From: Schizochytrium sp. TIO01
Lineage: Eukaryota; Sar; Bigyra; Thraustochytrida; Thraustochytriidae
Length of the DNA stretch: 64,000 nucleotides
Assembly (NCBI GenBank): GCA_004764695.1
Contig: SMSO01000025.1
Location: 1,287,102 to 1,351,101, forward strand
Reading direction: 5' to 3'
The notes beneath the pieces were generated by a model. It saw nothing but the letters and a program-made list of their open reading frames with translations, had not been told where the DNA came from and did no database searches. Position numbers and translations under genes: made by a program. Position 1 is the stretch's first letter, and the number at the start of each line of letters is the position of its first letter. Shown in pieces: positions 53,653 to 64,000 of this stretch.

Positions 53653-56600
53653 GGTGCCACCGAGGACCTATCTACGGACCTCAAACACGCCCCAAAGCTC
53701 CACAAATCGTCTCTGCAGCAAGCCCAAGTGCGGACTCTTCGTCGAATGAATTGGTCTCAGAGCCTTCGAACCAGCCAGTCCTTTCTAAGGCCACTCGCTC
53801 TTTAAGGTTCACTCGCGCGCCACCCAGCGTTATGTTCTACTCTCCCGTTCCTTTCCTTTTGCCATTTAGAAAAGAACACCCATTTCCACTTTCTAATTTT
53901 CATACCTTTCGAAGAAATGAGTTTTAAAAAAATAAAAAAAATAAAATTAAAATGTTTCTTTTATTTAAAATTGATGTTTACATAATTAAAAAGAAAAAGG
54001 AAAAGAAAAATGTTTACGCGCCTCAGTCCAACTAAGTTTACAATTATTTATTATCATCATTCATGATAAAACTTTAACATTTTAAAGAAAAGAAAAATAT
54101 CAATATGTATATAGTTTAGGCTGTAAGTATCGTAACATTTTTAGTAAGGATGCAGTGCAAAGCAATGCAATGCAATGCACTGTTTCAAAGTACAAAGTTT
54201 GGAGTCGACTCGCGCTCTACCTGGTTCTTGGATGAAGGGAGAGCATCTGAAATGGAATCGAAGCTCCAGTCTGGGAAGTGAGCGAGTGGAAGCGGAAAGA
54301 GTATGAGATGGAATCACTCAAACCCTTCTCTCGGACGAGTTTCTGCAAAGCTCCTCAATTCTCCACCGCTTTCTTCGCGCTCGCAATCAATTTTCTCATA
54401 CTAGGCACTGCTAATGCCTATCTACAGAGTAGTTCTTGTTCCGGGAATGGAGGGCCGACCACGATCGTGGTTTGCCTCATCATCGGCGCTAAGTACATAG
54501 GTTGTCCAAACAGTCATCATTCCTCGAGGCCTTCGTCTCAGAGATAAGAAAGTGCCTACGTAGGTTGAGGTGCGAGCCTGAACCCCAAAGACGCATCGTG
54601 GCACAGCAATGTTCTCCCTCATAAAGCTTCAAAGTCGGTTCTTCGCCCAAGTTTCAATCTCTGATTCTTCTTCAGGAGATCAACGTCAACACGCGAAAAG
54701 TACAAGAGAGCCTAATCATGCTACTACTAGCTAGGTGCTTCGCAAGGGCGGCGGTCGGGAGGCTCCTGGAGTGCGCCCTATCGCTGGTAACAAAAGCGCC
54801 TGTCAGTCATTTTCGCATTACCGGGATGAAATGAGGGAGTGCCTCTAGAGTTAGTTTGCTTTGCTTTCCTTCGCGCTTTCGCGGCTTTCAAGGATCGATC
54901 GCTCGTGATAACTCGGGATATTTGCTTGGTAGTGGCACGAGCGGAGGAGACGGCAGAGGAGCACGAGTGATGCGGCGATCCAGTGTCAAACTGTCAACAC
55001 TGCCGAAGGTGTCCAACCTCAAAGTCACCGGCTCTGGTATTTAGGTCATTCATGTCAGCAAGTTATTGTCGAAGATTTGTAATGTATGTATGTGTTTATG
55101 AAAAATAAGCAACTGACGATAGGTGACAAGAAACACTTAGGTGGTCTTGCCCACAAGCCGGTCGCTCTGGTTGAAGAGTGGAGCGGCAGAGACCGTTCGT
55201 TATTCGGGGTGATCAGTTGACCAGCCTAGATCCCCATCAGTTCGCTTTTGTTTTCAGGGCATCGAGTTGCACTCAAGGATGGTATATATGAAGTTTGAGT
55301 TGCTTGGTTATAAGATAGCTACTAAACAAGGAAATCAGAGACGTCTTTAACGTGTACCGACTCTCAACGATCCTAGGTTGCCTGGCCATGAACTAAACTC
55401 GGCTTTTAATTTCCAGGGCAAGGTGAAGGTTTTCTATCTTACACACCGAATTGAAATTGCTTTGTATATTACAGGAAAGTAATGAGTTATATTTTTTACT
55501 TATCCTGCTGAGAGGGCACTTTGAAGAGGAGGCTGTAAAGACTATGATATGTTCCACACAGACCAAACCTTTATGTGGTTAGTACCTAGAACTCGTATCG
55601 CACACTCTCGATGAGGTTGTAGATTACTCTGAGCTGGCATTAAGACCGCCGAAACTTGGGAGACTAGTTTCTTCTTACTGGCTAGATTCCCTGTTCACTC
55701 TCCAGACTTGAAAGCCGTAACCATCATCATCATCATCAGACCTGGTTCATACCTGCTCAGCACAAAGGGTTAGAGACTATACAATCAAAACTTTTTTTTT
55801 TCTTCTACTTCTTCTCAATCTAGTGAAGATGATCATCATTCCTTTTTATTTAAAAAGCAGCCTGCAACATTGATTCGTCTGGGATTCAGGGTCTGGTCCG
55901 TAAGTTGAGGGATAAATACCTTTTTCCACCAAGTTTACCCCTCAAAGTAGGAGACAACCCGTATCTAGACCGAGTTAAATATTTGCTAATGTTCGATAAT
56001 GAAAACAAGGCAGCAACATGAGATTTGATGCTCCAACTGATCTTGTGCCAAGCGATCAATCTCTTACTTACTCTTAAGACTAAGCATTCCTCATTCTGAA
56101 GATGAATACATACACTACTTATGACTTCACTAAAGCTCAGAAAGCTGCAGTTTCGAGTTCGAAACAACTTGAGCTGCTTTGCACAGCCACTCGAAATTGG
56201 GCAAGCGTTTGTTCAAAGAGAGCCGTCACGAATCAAGGGCCTCTATTTGGAACACTTCCACGTAGGGAACCTATATGGTGTTTCTTTTTATGCGAGGGGA
56301 CAAGTTCTACTTTGTGTTGAGCATACTCCAGGGAAACACCTAGATACTAAAGTGTATATGTAGATTTGATACCGAGTGAACACATGGAACTGGTGTCGCC
56401 AGCAACGTCACTCCATATTTTCCTATTGATTTGAAGCTGGGGCTACGCCTTTGTAGGCGTACTTATATTATGATTGCACGGCCGTGCACGTGCAGATTTT
56501 ACAGCATGTTAGCAATTTGAAGGGTGTACTACTAGTAGGGGATCGTTTGTCACTTCGATCTTAAAAGATCAACAGCATATGGTGGAGAGCTAGTACGAGC

Positions 56601-57900
56601 GAAGGAAACAGGTAGGCAAACACATACGCACAGGGATACTCAGACCTCGCTCAGGCAGGAAGTTCGATTGAAAACAACTTTGAAGATGTCTACCGCGCCT
56701 ATGATCCTGAGACCTACTAGGCACGTGCCGGAAACATGGCACTAAGCAATACAGTAGGATAGTTACAAGGAAGCGGAGACCGTGGATGAATAATTCGCTT
56801 CGTTTAAATAAGTGCTCAAACCCTTTGACACTTGAGGGCTTTTAAAGGAAATGAAATGACGTAATGGACCAATGTTTGAGCGACGTTTGTCAGCCTGGGG
56901 CTGTCTCAGAACCGAAAGCAACGCCGCTAGCTTCCTGGGTCGCAGGGTGCCGGCAAACATACGGTCTTTGCACAGGACAGACGCCACGTAGTGTGATACA
57001 CCTAGACTGAATTAACAGCACTCTCAGACTATTGCAATGATGGCTCAGGACCAAGGCGGTGTGTACTCGTTAATATCTTTCCCCTTTTCCATTGAATAAT
57101 CAAGCATTCTCAAATCGAACAGTGGGTCGCGGTGACGAGAGCAATGGTAGGATATCACATGATGAATGTCTTTCCTTCCGAGCTCAGTTCCCTCATGAGT
57201 TATTAATGTTTTCGCCATGCCAAATGTATATGCTTCATCAGCGGTCTCGCTGCTTTCAAGCACCGCCCGCAGAAAAGTCTTCAGCTGTATGTTCTAAGAA
57301 TAATGATCTGTGGGAGCGTCCTCGATTCGCAGTTTTTGTACGGGACCTCAACTTAGAGCTCAGCGCAAATAGCTCTTGAGCCTTTGATGATGTATCAATC
57401 GCGCGGAGACTCGAATTTCTGAGAAATCTTCGGCTCTACTTATTTTGATCGCCTGCTTGATGCACTCAATTGTCTGGGGCCGGGCTTGTTCGGGTCTTTG
57501 GGCCTTCTCCTGGGATTGCCTGAGCCATCCAAGGCGCCAATAGCAATGTCTTGCCCTAGATATTTGACTACCCGTTTCCAATTGAGCTGCAGACGGGAAA
57601 ATCAATAAATCTCCACATTTTGTGGATCAATCAATCCATTTCTATCCTTTTCATGATTCGGAAAACAATTTCCAAGAGTTAGAGAAGCAAAGCCACGCCT
57701 GCATTCAAGAACTTCGAGCGTGGGCTTCAAGCTCTCCCGTTTCCCGCCAGTCTTCAGGTATAAACAAGTTGGCAGGTAGGACGTTCCGAAGTCTAAGTTT
57801 ATACTGCCCAAGCTTCGGGATCTTCGACAGCTAATTAATCCCAGGGTGTGCGCCAAAGCGAGACACTTTCTCTCCAAATCTTTCATCCACATCTTCATTT
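53653..57900. other. Intergenic region, right part, segment 1
   Basis: No supportable gene. The first ~200 bases are the FCF1 promoter and leader. An AT-rich block lies at about 53928-54120, and CTGCA/ATGCA-like units occur near 54150-54180. Frames up to ~95 codons overlap on both strands and show no motif; one at 54308-54547 has a hydrophobic stretch but nothing else to support it. Confidence 0.45.
53928..54120. repeat. AT-rich low-complexity block
   Basis: Runs of A, AAAT, AAAAG and TTTA with very few G or C, lying in otherwise GC-richer DNA. Confidence 0.6.
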
Positions 57901-58510
57901 CATTTTTCTCTATTTGAAAAAAGAAAAGAAAAGAAAAGAAAAGTTATGGTAAAAATAGTAGCTAACTAAATAAAATAAATTATAAAACTTTAAAGAAAAA
58001 CTTTAAAGCTGATAAATACATATCATATTTATCTTTTTTATTCAACTTCTCTTGAGAAAAAAAAATAAAGCAAAACAAAAAGCAAGAGAACAAAAGGTCT
58101 ACCACCTCCACGCGCCTTCCTTCTCCGATCTCCGCGCAGCTACTCCCAGTGTAGCGTGGCCTCTGGGAAGGACCAGCTCGCGAGGCGTCGAGCTCTCAGT
58201 CAGCAACTTGGACCAGCCTATAAGCCTCTTTTCCACCCACGGCTCTGCATGGCAGGTGTCAATCTAGTCTGCGACATGAATTGGATGCGAAGCCGCCCGG
58301 AGGCGCGGGTTTCCTTCGCCATAGAGCCTGAGTCGAAGATTATATTCGTATTTATTTTATTTTGTTTTATTTTTATTTTTTACCCAACATAAACCTTACT
58401 AATACTGTTTAATGGTTTATTGAAAGAATGCATAATTTAAACATTCATATAAAATAAAAGAAAGTAAAGTAAAATAGAATTAAATAAAATATAGAGTACT
58501 TTCTAGGTAG
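57901..58510. repeat. Paired AT-rich low-complexity blocks
   Basis: Two AT-rich stretches (about 57905-58085 and 58340-58510) of AAAAG, TTTTA and AAATA strings enclose a GC-richer segment of about 250 bases. No gene is supported. Confidence 0.6.
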
Positions 58511-59180
58511 CAATTGATTACTTGTAAAGCTTTCAAAAGGAAGCGGCGCTAACCAGGTAGGGCGCTTACTAACTGATATAGTACTAGTAGTTGTTATTCA
58601 ACATTTTGATTTGTAGGACACTGCAAGGAGGCGCTAGTGTCGAATTCTTTCCAACCTTGCAACGAATTATTTAGGACGATTGTTATCTTTGAGGCAGTCA
58701 AGACAGGCCTCTGTAGAATACGCCCACGTTGCCATCTCTTAGCTCGCTGGAGGCTGCTCGAAGGCTGTCCGTCTCTCCAGCTTGTTCAATATCTTTTCGA
58801 GAACTGCGCAATGTCAAAAATGCACTCCGTTCGAAAAAAGCTTGTTCACTTTTTAAAATATCTTCCGCTGAGGCGGAGTATAAATAATTCCATTTGCGTG
58901 CAGGCTAGCGCATGGCTGGCTGGTATTTAAGCGGTAATCTTCCTCCGTGGATAGAAGTAGGAGGCCGTGAATGGCTCATGATTTGGCCTGAGTAGGAAGC
59001 TTCCACTCAAAGCTATCCCCATTCTGTCATTTATGATGTGAAAGTTGTGATTTTATAATGACCTTGTTTCTCCAATTAACAAAAAATAGGTAACTTCGAA
59101 GAGTACTTTTGATTAAACTCAATACTAACGAAAATGTGAACTAAAAGAAATAAAAGTAAACAGGAACTACACATAATCGC

Positions 59181-59204
59181 GGTGGTGGTGGTGGTGGTGG
59201 TGGT
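59181..59204. repeat. GGT trinucleotide microsatellite
   Basis: Eight uninterrupted GGT units. Confidence 0.85.
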
Positions 59205-59828
59205 GCATCTTCAGATGATCTGTTGTGTGTCATGGATGGGTAAGACCGCGGTTTTATTGGTCACGATCGCGCTTGGGTGCTCGAGGCCTGAGACCGAGCA
59301 GCACTCTCCTATGCCCACCCTTCAGGGCAGAACAGGCTGAGTCCACGCACGGACGTTGTTTCTGGAGGCCTCACGTCAGGAGCTAGCTGCCTGCTGTGGG
59401 AGCTCCTTCTTTGGTGCTGTCTTCGGAGCCTGGAATATCGGTCTGCAAAGATCAATGTCTATTGCGCTCTGCAGTTAGCTTTGAAAGTACCTAGTGCTAC
59501 AAAGGTAGACCAAACTTTGAAGGCAAGGTCTTTCCAGCTCCTGAAGATCCCCCAAACCGCACTGGTGCCAGGCTGGTCTCTTCTTCTTTGTGGGCGTACG
59601 AGGGTCTTCGTCTTTCATTACAGCCGTAGGTTAGTAGGGTACCTGCCACCAAGCCAAAGGGTTTATAGGAGTAGATGGCCTACAAAAAAAGAATAGTAGG
59701 TAGAATTCAGCCGACGGCGAGAACACCTCTCTCGAATCGTCCACTCTTCAACGTGAACCAAGCAAGCCTTTGACAATAATAAGAGATATCGATACCGCGT
59801 TGTCATTCACCATGAGCCCTAGCGTGTC

Positions 59829-59887
59829 TGAGATGAGATGAGATGAGATGATGAGATGAGATGAGATGAGATGAGATGAGATGAGAT
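59829..59887. repeat. GAGAT pentanucleotide microsatellite
   Basis: About eleven GAGAT units, interrupted once by a partial unit (GAT) near 59850. Confidence 0.85.
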
Positions 59888-61139
59888 CAGACAGTTTCCC
59901 AGCGTGGAAGGAAGCCCTTGCAATAGCAGCGATTTTGGTTGCCAGGTCCAGCGAGGGCTTGCGTTTATCTTTTGCGAAGGTCTCCCATCTGCCCTTTCTT
60001 CCTTCGTTCCTTCCTTCCTCCTTCCCTCCACACGCACATGAGAGGCTTAGAAGCAGCGCGAACGATGCATTCCATTCATTCTCGAAAGCCACGTATTGTC
60101 ACCAGCAGAGTTCGCAGTGCTTGACCATCTTGAGATTTCCAAGATTGCTTTTGGCCTCCATTTGCAATTTCCGCTATCCCAGAGCGGACCTTCACCCGGC
60201 TTCAAGTTGCCGTTGGCAGATCGCGAGAGGAACACGAGGACGTCAGGGGCGCACAGCCTGCGTTGGCCTGGCAAGGGGCGCGAGCTGATCGCGGGCTGAT
60301 CTGATCATCATCTTCGACTTGGATAATTTGAGCGACTGTATCACCTCACATCGCCGCAGCCAACGAGCAAACACCTCGAATCACAGGCAGCCCAACGAAA
60401 CGGCGGTGGCACAGGAATCGGGCGGCTCTCTAGGCCCATCTTCGTGGCCTGCTCGCCGGCTGTCTCTGCGCTGCGAGCGCCAAGGCAAGCCTGCGAGGTC
60501 TCGAGGTTTGCTGCTTTGGTTCCTTCGTCCAAAATTCGAAAGCCAAGAACAACTTTTGAATTCAATCGTTCCTCGCTGACTTGGATTTTCAAAAACTGCT
60601 ACTCGCTACCTACCCCTTTCGCTAGCAGTCAAGCACCGCCGCAATTCAAAATTGTTCTGTGTTTGCTGATGTTTGGCCATTTTCGAAATGCCTTCGCCAA
60701 ACTCCAATCTTTTGCGCTGCGGTCAGCCGGCCCAAGCCGCGACTTCGACGCTGGCCGTCTCGCTGCACGGGCCGAGGACCTGGGCCACCCACGCACGCTG
60801 CCTGCGCGCTGGGAGGGCGAGCTGCTCCGCCGTACCTGCGCTAAGTTTCCCTCCCTCGTTCGCTTGCGCAGATTCGGAGACCGATCGTACGCAGTATCAG
60901 AGAAGAATCCATCCACTCAAAGTCAATCACTTCCCAAACAGCTTGAACGGTCGCCAGCTCATTCACGCGCACACATGAGCCCTCCCTCATTCGTTGCCTC
61001 CAACCCGTAACTCGGCAGCCTGAAGAAAGAACTCTCGCGAAGAGGTCTCTGCGGAGGCGGCTGCGAAGCCAAATCTGCCGCGATGCCGCGATATTCGTGT
61101 GGATTTGATCGCGAAATGTGGGTTGATTTATCGATGGAT

Positions 61140-61335
61140 GTATGATTTCAAAATATCTGAGCTTTTCATTACCTGTATCTGGAATTTATCAAATAATTAT
61201 TCTTTCTTATTAATCTCGTTATTAAAAAGAAAAAAAGAAAAAAAGGATTTAAAAGAACTGCTTTGAAAACAAAATAGTTTTTTAATTTAAGTTTATTTTA
61301 TTTTGTTATTATTATTTTATTTTAGAAAACTTGAA
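61140..61335. repeat. AT-rich low-complexity block
   Basis: Runs of AAAG, TTTA and TTATT with little G or C, again set in GC-richer DNA. Confidence 0.6.
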
Positions 61336-62922
61336 GAATATGTGTTCTTCTAGTCTTGCTCAAAGTTGCAGGTTTCTTCCCCTCTCGCTCTCTAGAAGAT
61401 GGTGTTTCTACTATCCAAGCTGGGACTCCTCCCTCTCACGCGAGCCTGTTCCTGCTGGAGGTTGTGCCTGTCGTTTCGCCCTGAGAACCCAGCGCTTCTC
61501 GAGGGTCACATAGAGTTTGCTCGTCGCTGTGCATGGGCTCATTAACCGCGTTTTCAAGCGTTTGCAGAATCCACCTTTCTGACTCCTTGAGCCCTATAGA
61601 CACTTATATCTGTATGTGTATGTATGTCCCTGATAAATGAATACTAAACCCAATGATCTACTTGCAGCCCCTAATACTAGCTATCATTAAAACAAATTCT
61701 CGTTAATTGTAAGCTTCCAAGGTTGAAACGATGCGAGACGAAGCGACCAAAGTGGTCCACAGCGCCAGCGGAAATCTCTTTGCACAGCTCAACCGCTACG
61801 AAGTTGGATGTCGCTCCCTCCCGCCCCTAGACTGCTCGCGACCGGCCTCCAGGCGAGCGAGGAAGGCGGGCTTGCGGCTTGGCCTCTGCCCAGTCAGGCG
61901 GCTGACTGACTGGCGAGCTAGCTAGCGAGCAACCAGCTTGGCACTTGAGACGGAAAGCCTGTCTGCCTTTCTCTTTTCGTTTTCCTTTTATGCAAATGTT
62001 TTCTTCAATGAACCAAAGAATTAAAGGGAAAACGCCAAGAAGAACTTCGAATTTTCTTGTTGGTTGAGAGACGTGAACGCAAGAACTCAAAGACGCTTCC
62101 AAAGTTGAACTTTGCAGCACTCGAGGCGATGTGAGCTAAGCTGCCGCATCCGCAAACCCGAAGCCGGTGTGGTGCAGTAATAGAGGAGGAAGAGGAAACC
62201 GCGCTACGGAGTTTCACTTCAAATTGAAACAATCGAGACAGCCTCCTTTCGCCAATAGGCGTTGGCCCCAAAGGCGTAGAGAGCCTCATCTAAGAGTGGC
62301 TGTTGTTGTTCTTGCTGTTCTTGCCGCTCTCGCTGCTGTTGCTGCCGGAGCTGTCGAAGTTGCTGCGAAAGAGATCTCTAGCGACGCCTCGATTTCTGAA
62401 CACCGTGTGGCTGAGCTCCGAGCACTTGGAAACCCGCAGCATCTCGAGCGGCGAGGCTGAGCCGCAGCGGATCTTTCTTCGCCTCGGCTCTCGATCGAAA
62501 AGAAGGACCTTTTTTATTTACTCAAGTTGAGCCGGCTTTGATGTATCACTGCGAAGCACAGAACTCGAAAAACTGGTGCCTAGCGAGCAGGCGGTAACGC
62601 GTAGTGGCCTCAGGCCCCACACGGAACTCGATCTGAGCATCCGCTGCGCTATTCTTTGCTCAGCTCGAAGGTGGTGAACGGAACGGACTTGAGGGTCCCG
62701 CCCGTCTGTTTAATGATTACCTTCAAGTTGCCACGTTGTTTATGAGGCTGGCTCATCTGATATTTTATTTCTTTAATTTTCAATACTTCGTTTTAAAAAA
62801 TGAAATAAAATAAACACAAGAGAAAATGCCCTCACAGTAGAAAGTTGAACTTATCTTTCAAGATTGAAAGAAAGAAACACATCAAAACAGTCTGAACTTC
62901 GATGAAGACAAACAAACCACCT

Positions 62923-62981
62923 CAAACAAACAAACAAACAAACAAACAAACAAACAAACAAACAAACAAACAAACAAACAA
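62923..62981. repeat. CAAA tetranucleotide microsatellite
   Basis: About fourteen to fifteen uninterrupted CAAA units. Confidence 0.92.
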
Positions 62982-63491
62982 GAACACCACGGTGGTATCC
63001 AAGCCTACCGGAACAACAAGACCACCAACGTGAAGACCGTGGGTTTGCTCGCCTTCAGAGCGCCTCGGGACGCCGGCCTTTCCCTCACTCCGGGTCGTTT
63101 TCCGATGCGAGCGAGGGAACGGGCGCCTGAGGTCCTGCCTGAGATCGAGCTCACTGGGTCGACCCGAATTTCAAGTTGCCGCGCACGGATCCATTTGAAT
63201 CGAGTTCCTCCCTCGCATCTCGGGACCACAGGACCTCCTCGCCAAGGACCACGACAGCGACACCCCCATGGGCAACGGCACGGAGCCGTGTCTTGCGGGT
63301 CTCTGGCAGCAGCGGCTCTGGCAGCAAGCAAGCAAGCTAGCTGGCCAGCGTCGGCCTCGCGAAACCGCCCGGCGTCGAAGGCCTGCATCTCCAACCGCCC
63401 CGAATGGAATTCGAATTCGCAAAGGCTCAACGCAGCACAGGGCGCCTCCAGAAAGTCCACATTCGTCCTCCTCGCGCCCTCAGGAAACAAA

Positions 63492-63492
<1 letters not shown>

Positions 63493-63584
<92 letters not shown>
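63493..63584. repeat. CAAG tetranucleotide microsatellite, about 23 units
   Basis: About 23 uninterrupted CAAG units over 92 bases. They create spurious long frames on both strands. Confidence 0.95.
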
Positions 63585-63585
<1 letters not shown>

Positions 63586-64000
63586 GGCTTGGTCCTCCTC
63601 CGGAGCCTCCAAAGGCACTCGCGCTCGCGGGGCCCTCGCAGAGTCGGGTCTTCGCGGCGCCTCTTCGATCGCCGATGCGCCAATCGTGAATTGTTGGACT
63701 GTCGAAGTTTGAATTGCGGGTTTTTGAATTCCTGAGCAAAGCTACAAAATTCAAATTTGAATTCAACTTTGCCTGCCTGCTTGCTTCTGCCTGCCTGCCT
63801 ACCACCTGCCTACCGCCTGCTAGCCCCCCGCCCGTAGTTTTGAAACCTCATCTTTTCCGCCTTTTATGGGAAACAAGAAAAAACAAGAAAAAACAAGCAA
63901 ACGAAAGATAGAAAGGTTTCTGGAGATCCGACGAGTGGAGTATGTATTGTGTACCTGCCTGCTTCTGAGAGCGCCTGCGAATGCGAGATTCCTGCTCCTC

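Larger units (their letters stand above)
58511..62757. other. Intergenic region, right part, segment 2
   Basis: No supportable gene in about 4.2 kb. GC-richer unique DNA carries frames of up to 188 codons (for example plus strand 60444-61010), but they overlap frames on the other strand and have no recognisable motif. Microsatellites and an AT-rich block inside it are listed separately. Confidence 0.45.
62758..64000. other. Right-end region dominated by AT-rich and tetranucleotide repeats
   Basis: An AT-rich block (about 62758-62830) is followed by long CAAA and CAAG microsatellites with GC-rich DNA around them. Frames of up to 266 codons exist on both strands, but the longest run straight through the CAAG repeat (Lys-Gln-Ala-Ser on plus, Ala-Cys-Leu-Leu on minus). 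I find no gene. Short TGCC/CTGC runs appear near 63775-63815 and 63955-63965. Confidence 0.5.

Noticed and set aside
54308-54547. 79-codon frame with a hydrophobic segment that might be a small secreted or membrane protein
   Set aside because: The longer version starts with GTG; beyond the hydrophobic run there is nothing to support it.
60444-61010. 188-codon plus-strand frame
   Set aside because: No domain, signal peptide or repeat, and overlapped by frames of similar length on both strands in GC-rich DNA.
63005-63805. 266-codon minus-strand frame and overlapping plus-strand frames at the right end
   Set aside because: They run through the CAAG microsatellite and are kept open by it; flanking sequence has no motif.

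Overview
The window is nuclear DNA from a flagellated (zoospore-forming) protist, most likely a stramenopile such as a thraustochytrid. This placement is an inference, not a sequence match. Genes are well spaced on both strands, none is organised as an operon, and the standard code is used. Most genes are single long open frames, but one clear GT-AG intron (in FCF1) shows that splicing occurs. A MAK-type ciliary kinase and a PTS1-bearing beta-oxidation enzyme point to a cell with flagella and peroxisomes. Intergenic DNA is full of simple repeats and short AT-rich blocks. I found no rRNA, tRNA, transposon or CRISPR.

Layout. 0.8-2.7 kb: a multi-pass membrane glycoprotein with no recognised family. 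3.6-7.3 kb: two convergent coiled-coil protein genes. 8.1-10.2 kb: a MAK/CILK1/MOK-type protein kinase, divergent from a small coiled-coil gene (10.97-11.6 kb) that has an upstream ORF. 11.8-15.2 kb: an unusual fusion of a ThDP-dependent acetolactate-synthase-like enzyme with an aldehyde dehydrogenase. 15.2-24.6 kb: gene-poor and microsatellite-rich. 24.6-44.4 kb: four paralogous, same-strand genes with one architecture, namely a conserved N-terminal module, a TIR-like domain and kinesin-light-chain-type TPR repeats. An opposite-strand gene encoding nine Cys/His HGGG repeats sits between the second and third. 44.5-46.7 kb: peroxisomal bifunctional enzyme. 49.3-52.2 kb: OSCA/TMEM63-like channel. 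52.7-53.65 kb: FCF1/UTP24, split by one intron. 53.65-64 kb: no supportable gene; AT-rich islands alternate with GC-richer DNA and long microsatellites.

The most interesting feature is the TIR-like/TPR array. Each member carries FVS(Q/H), W(I/L)D and (D/H)-W-x-x-P landmarks, and a strictly kept W-C-V-W-E motif. That motif resembles the W-C-x-x-E segment of TIR domains, which holds the catalytic glutamate of NADases. TIR-like plus TPR without an NB-ARC domain is an NLR-like arrangement, and tandem duplication with varied TPR number is typical of recognition genes. Innate-immune or self/non-self function is therefore a reasonable but untested inference. The ThDP-ALDH fusion is the second item worth following up: one chain could turn a 2-oxo acid or its condensation product into an aldehyde and then an acid.
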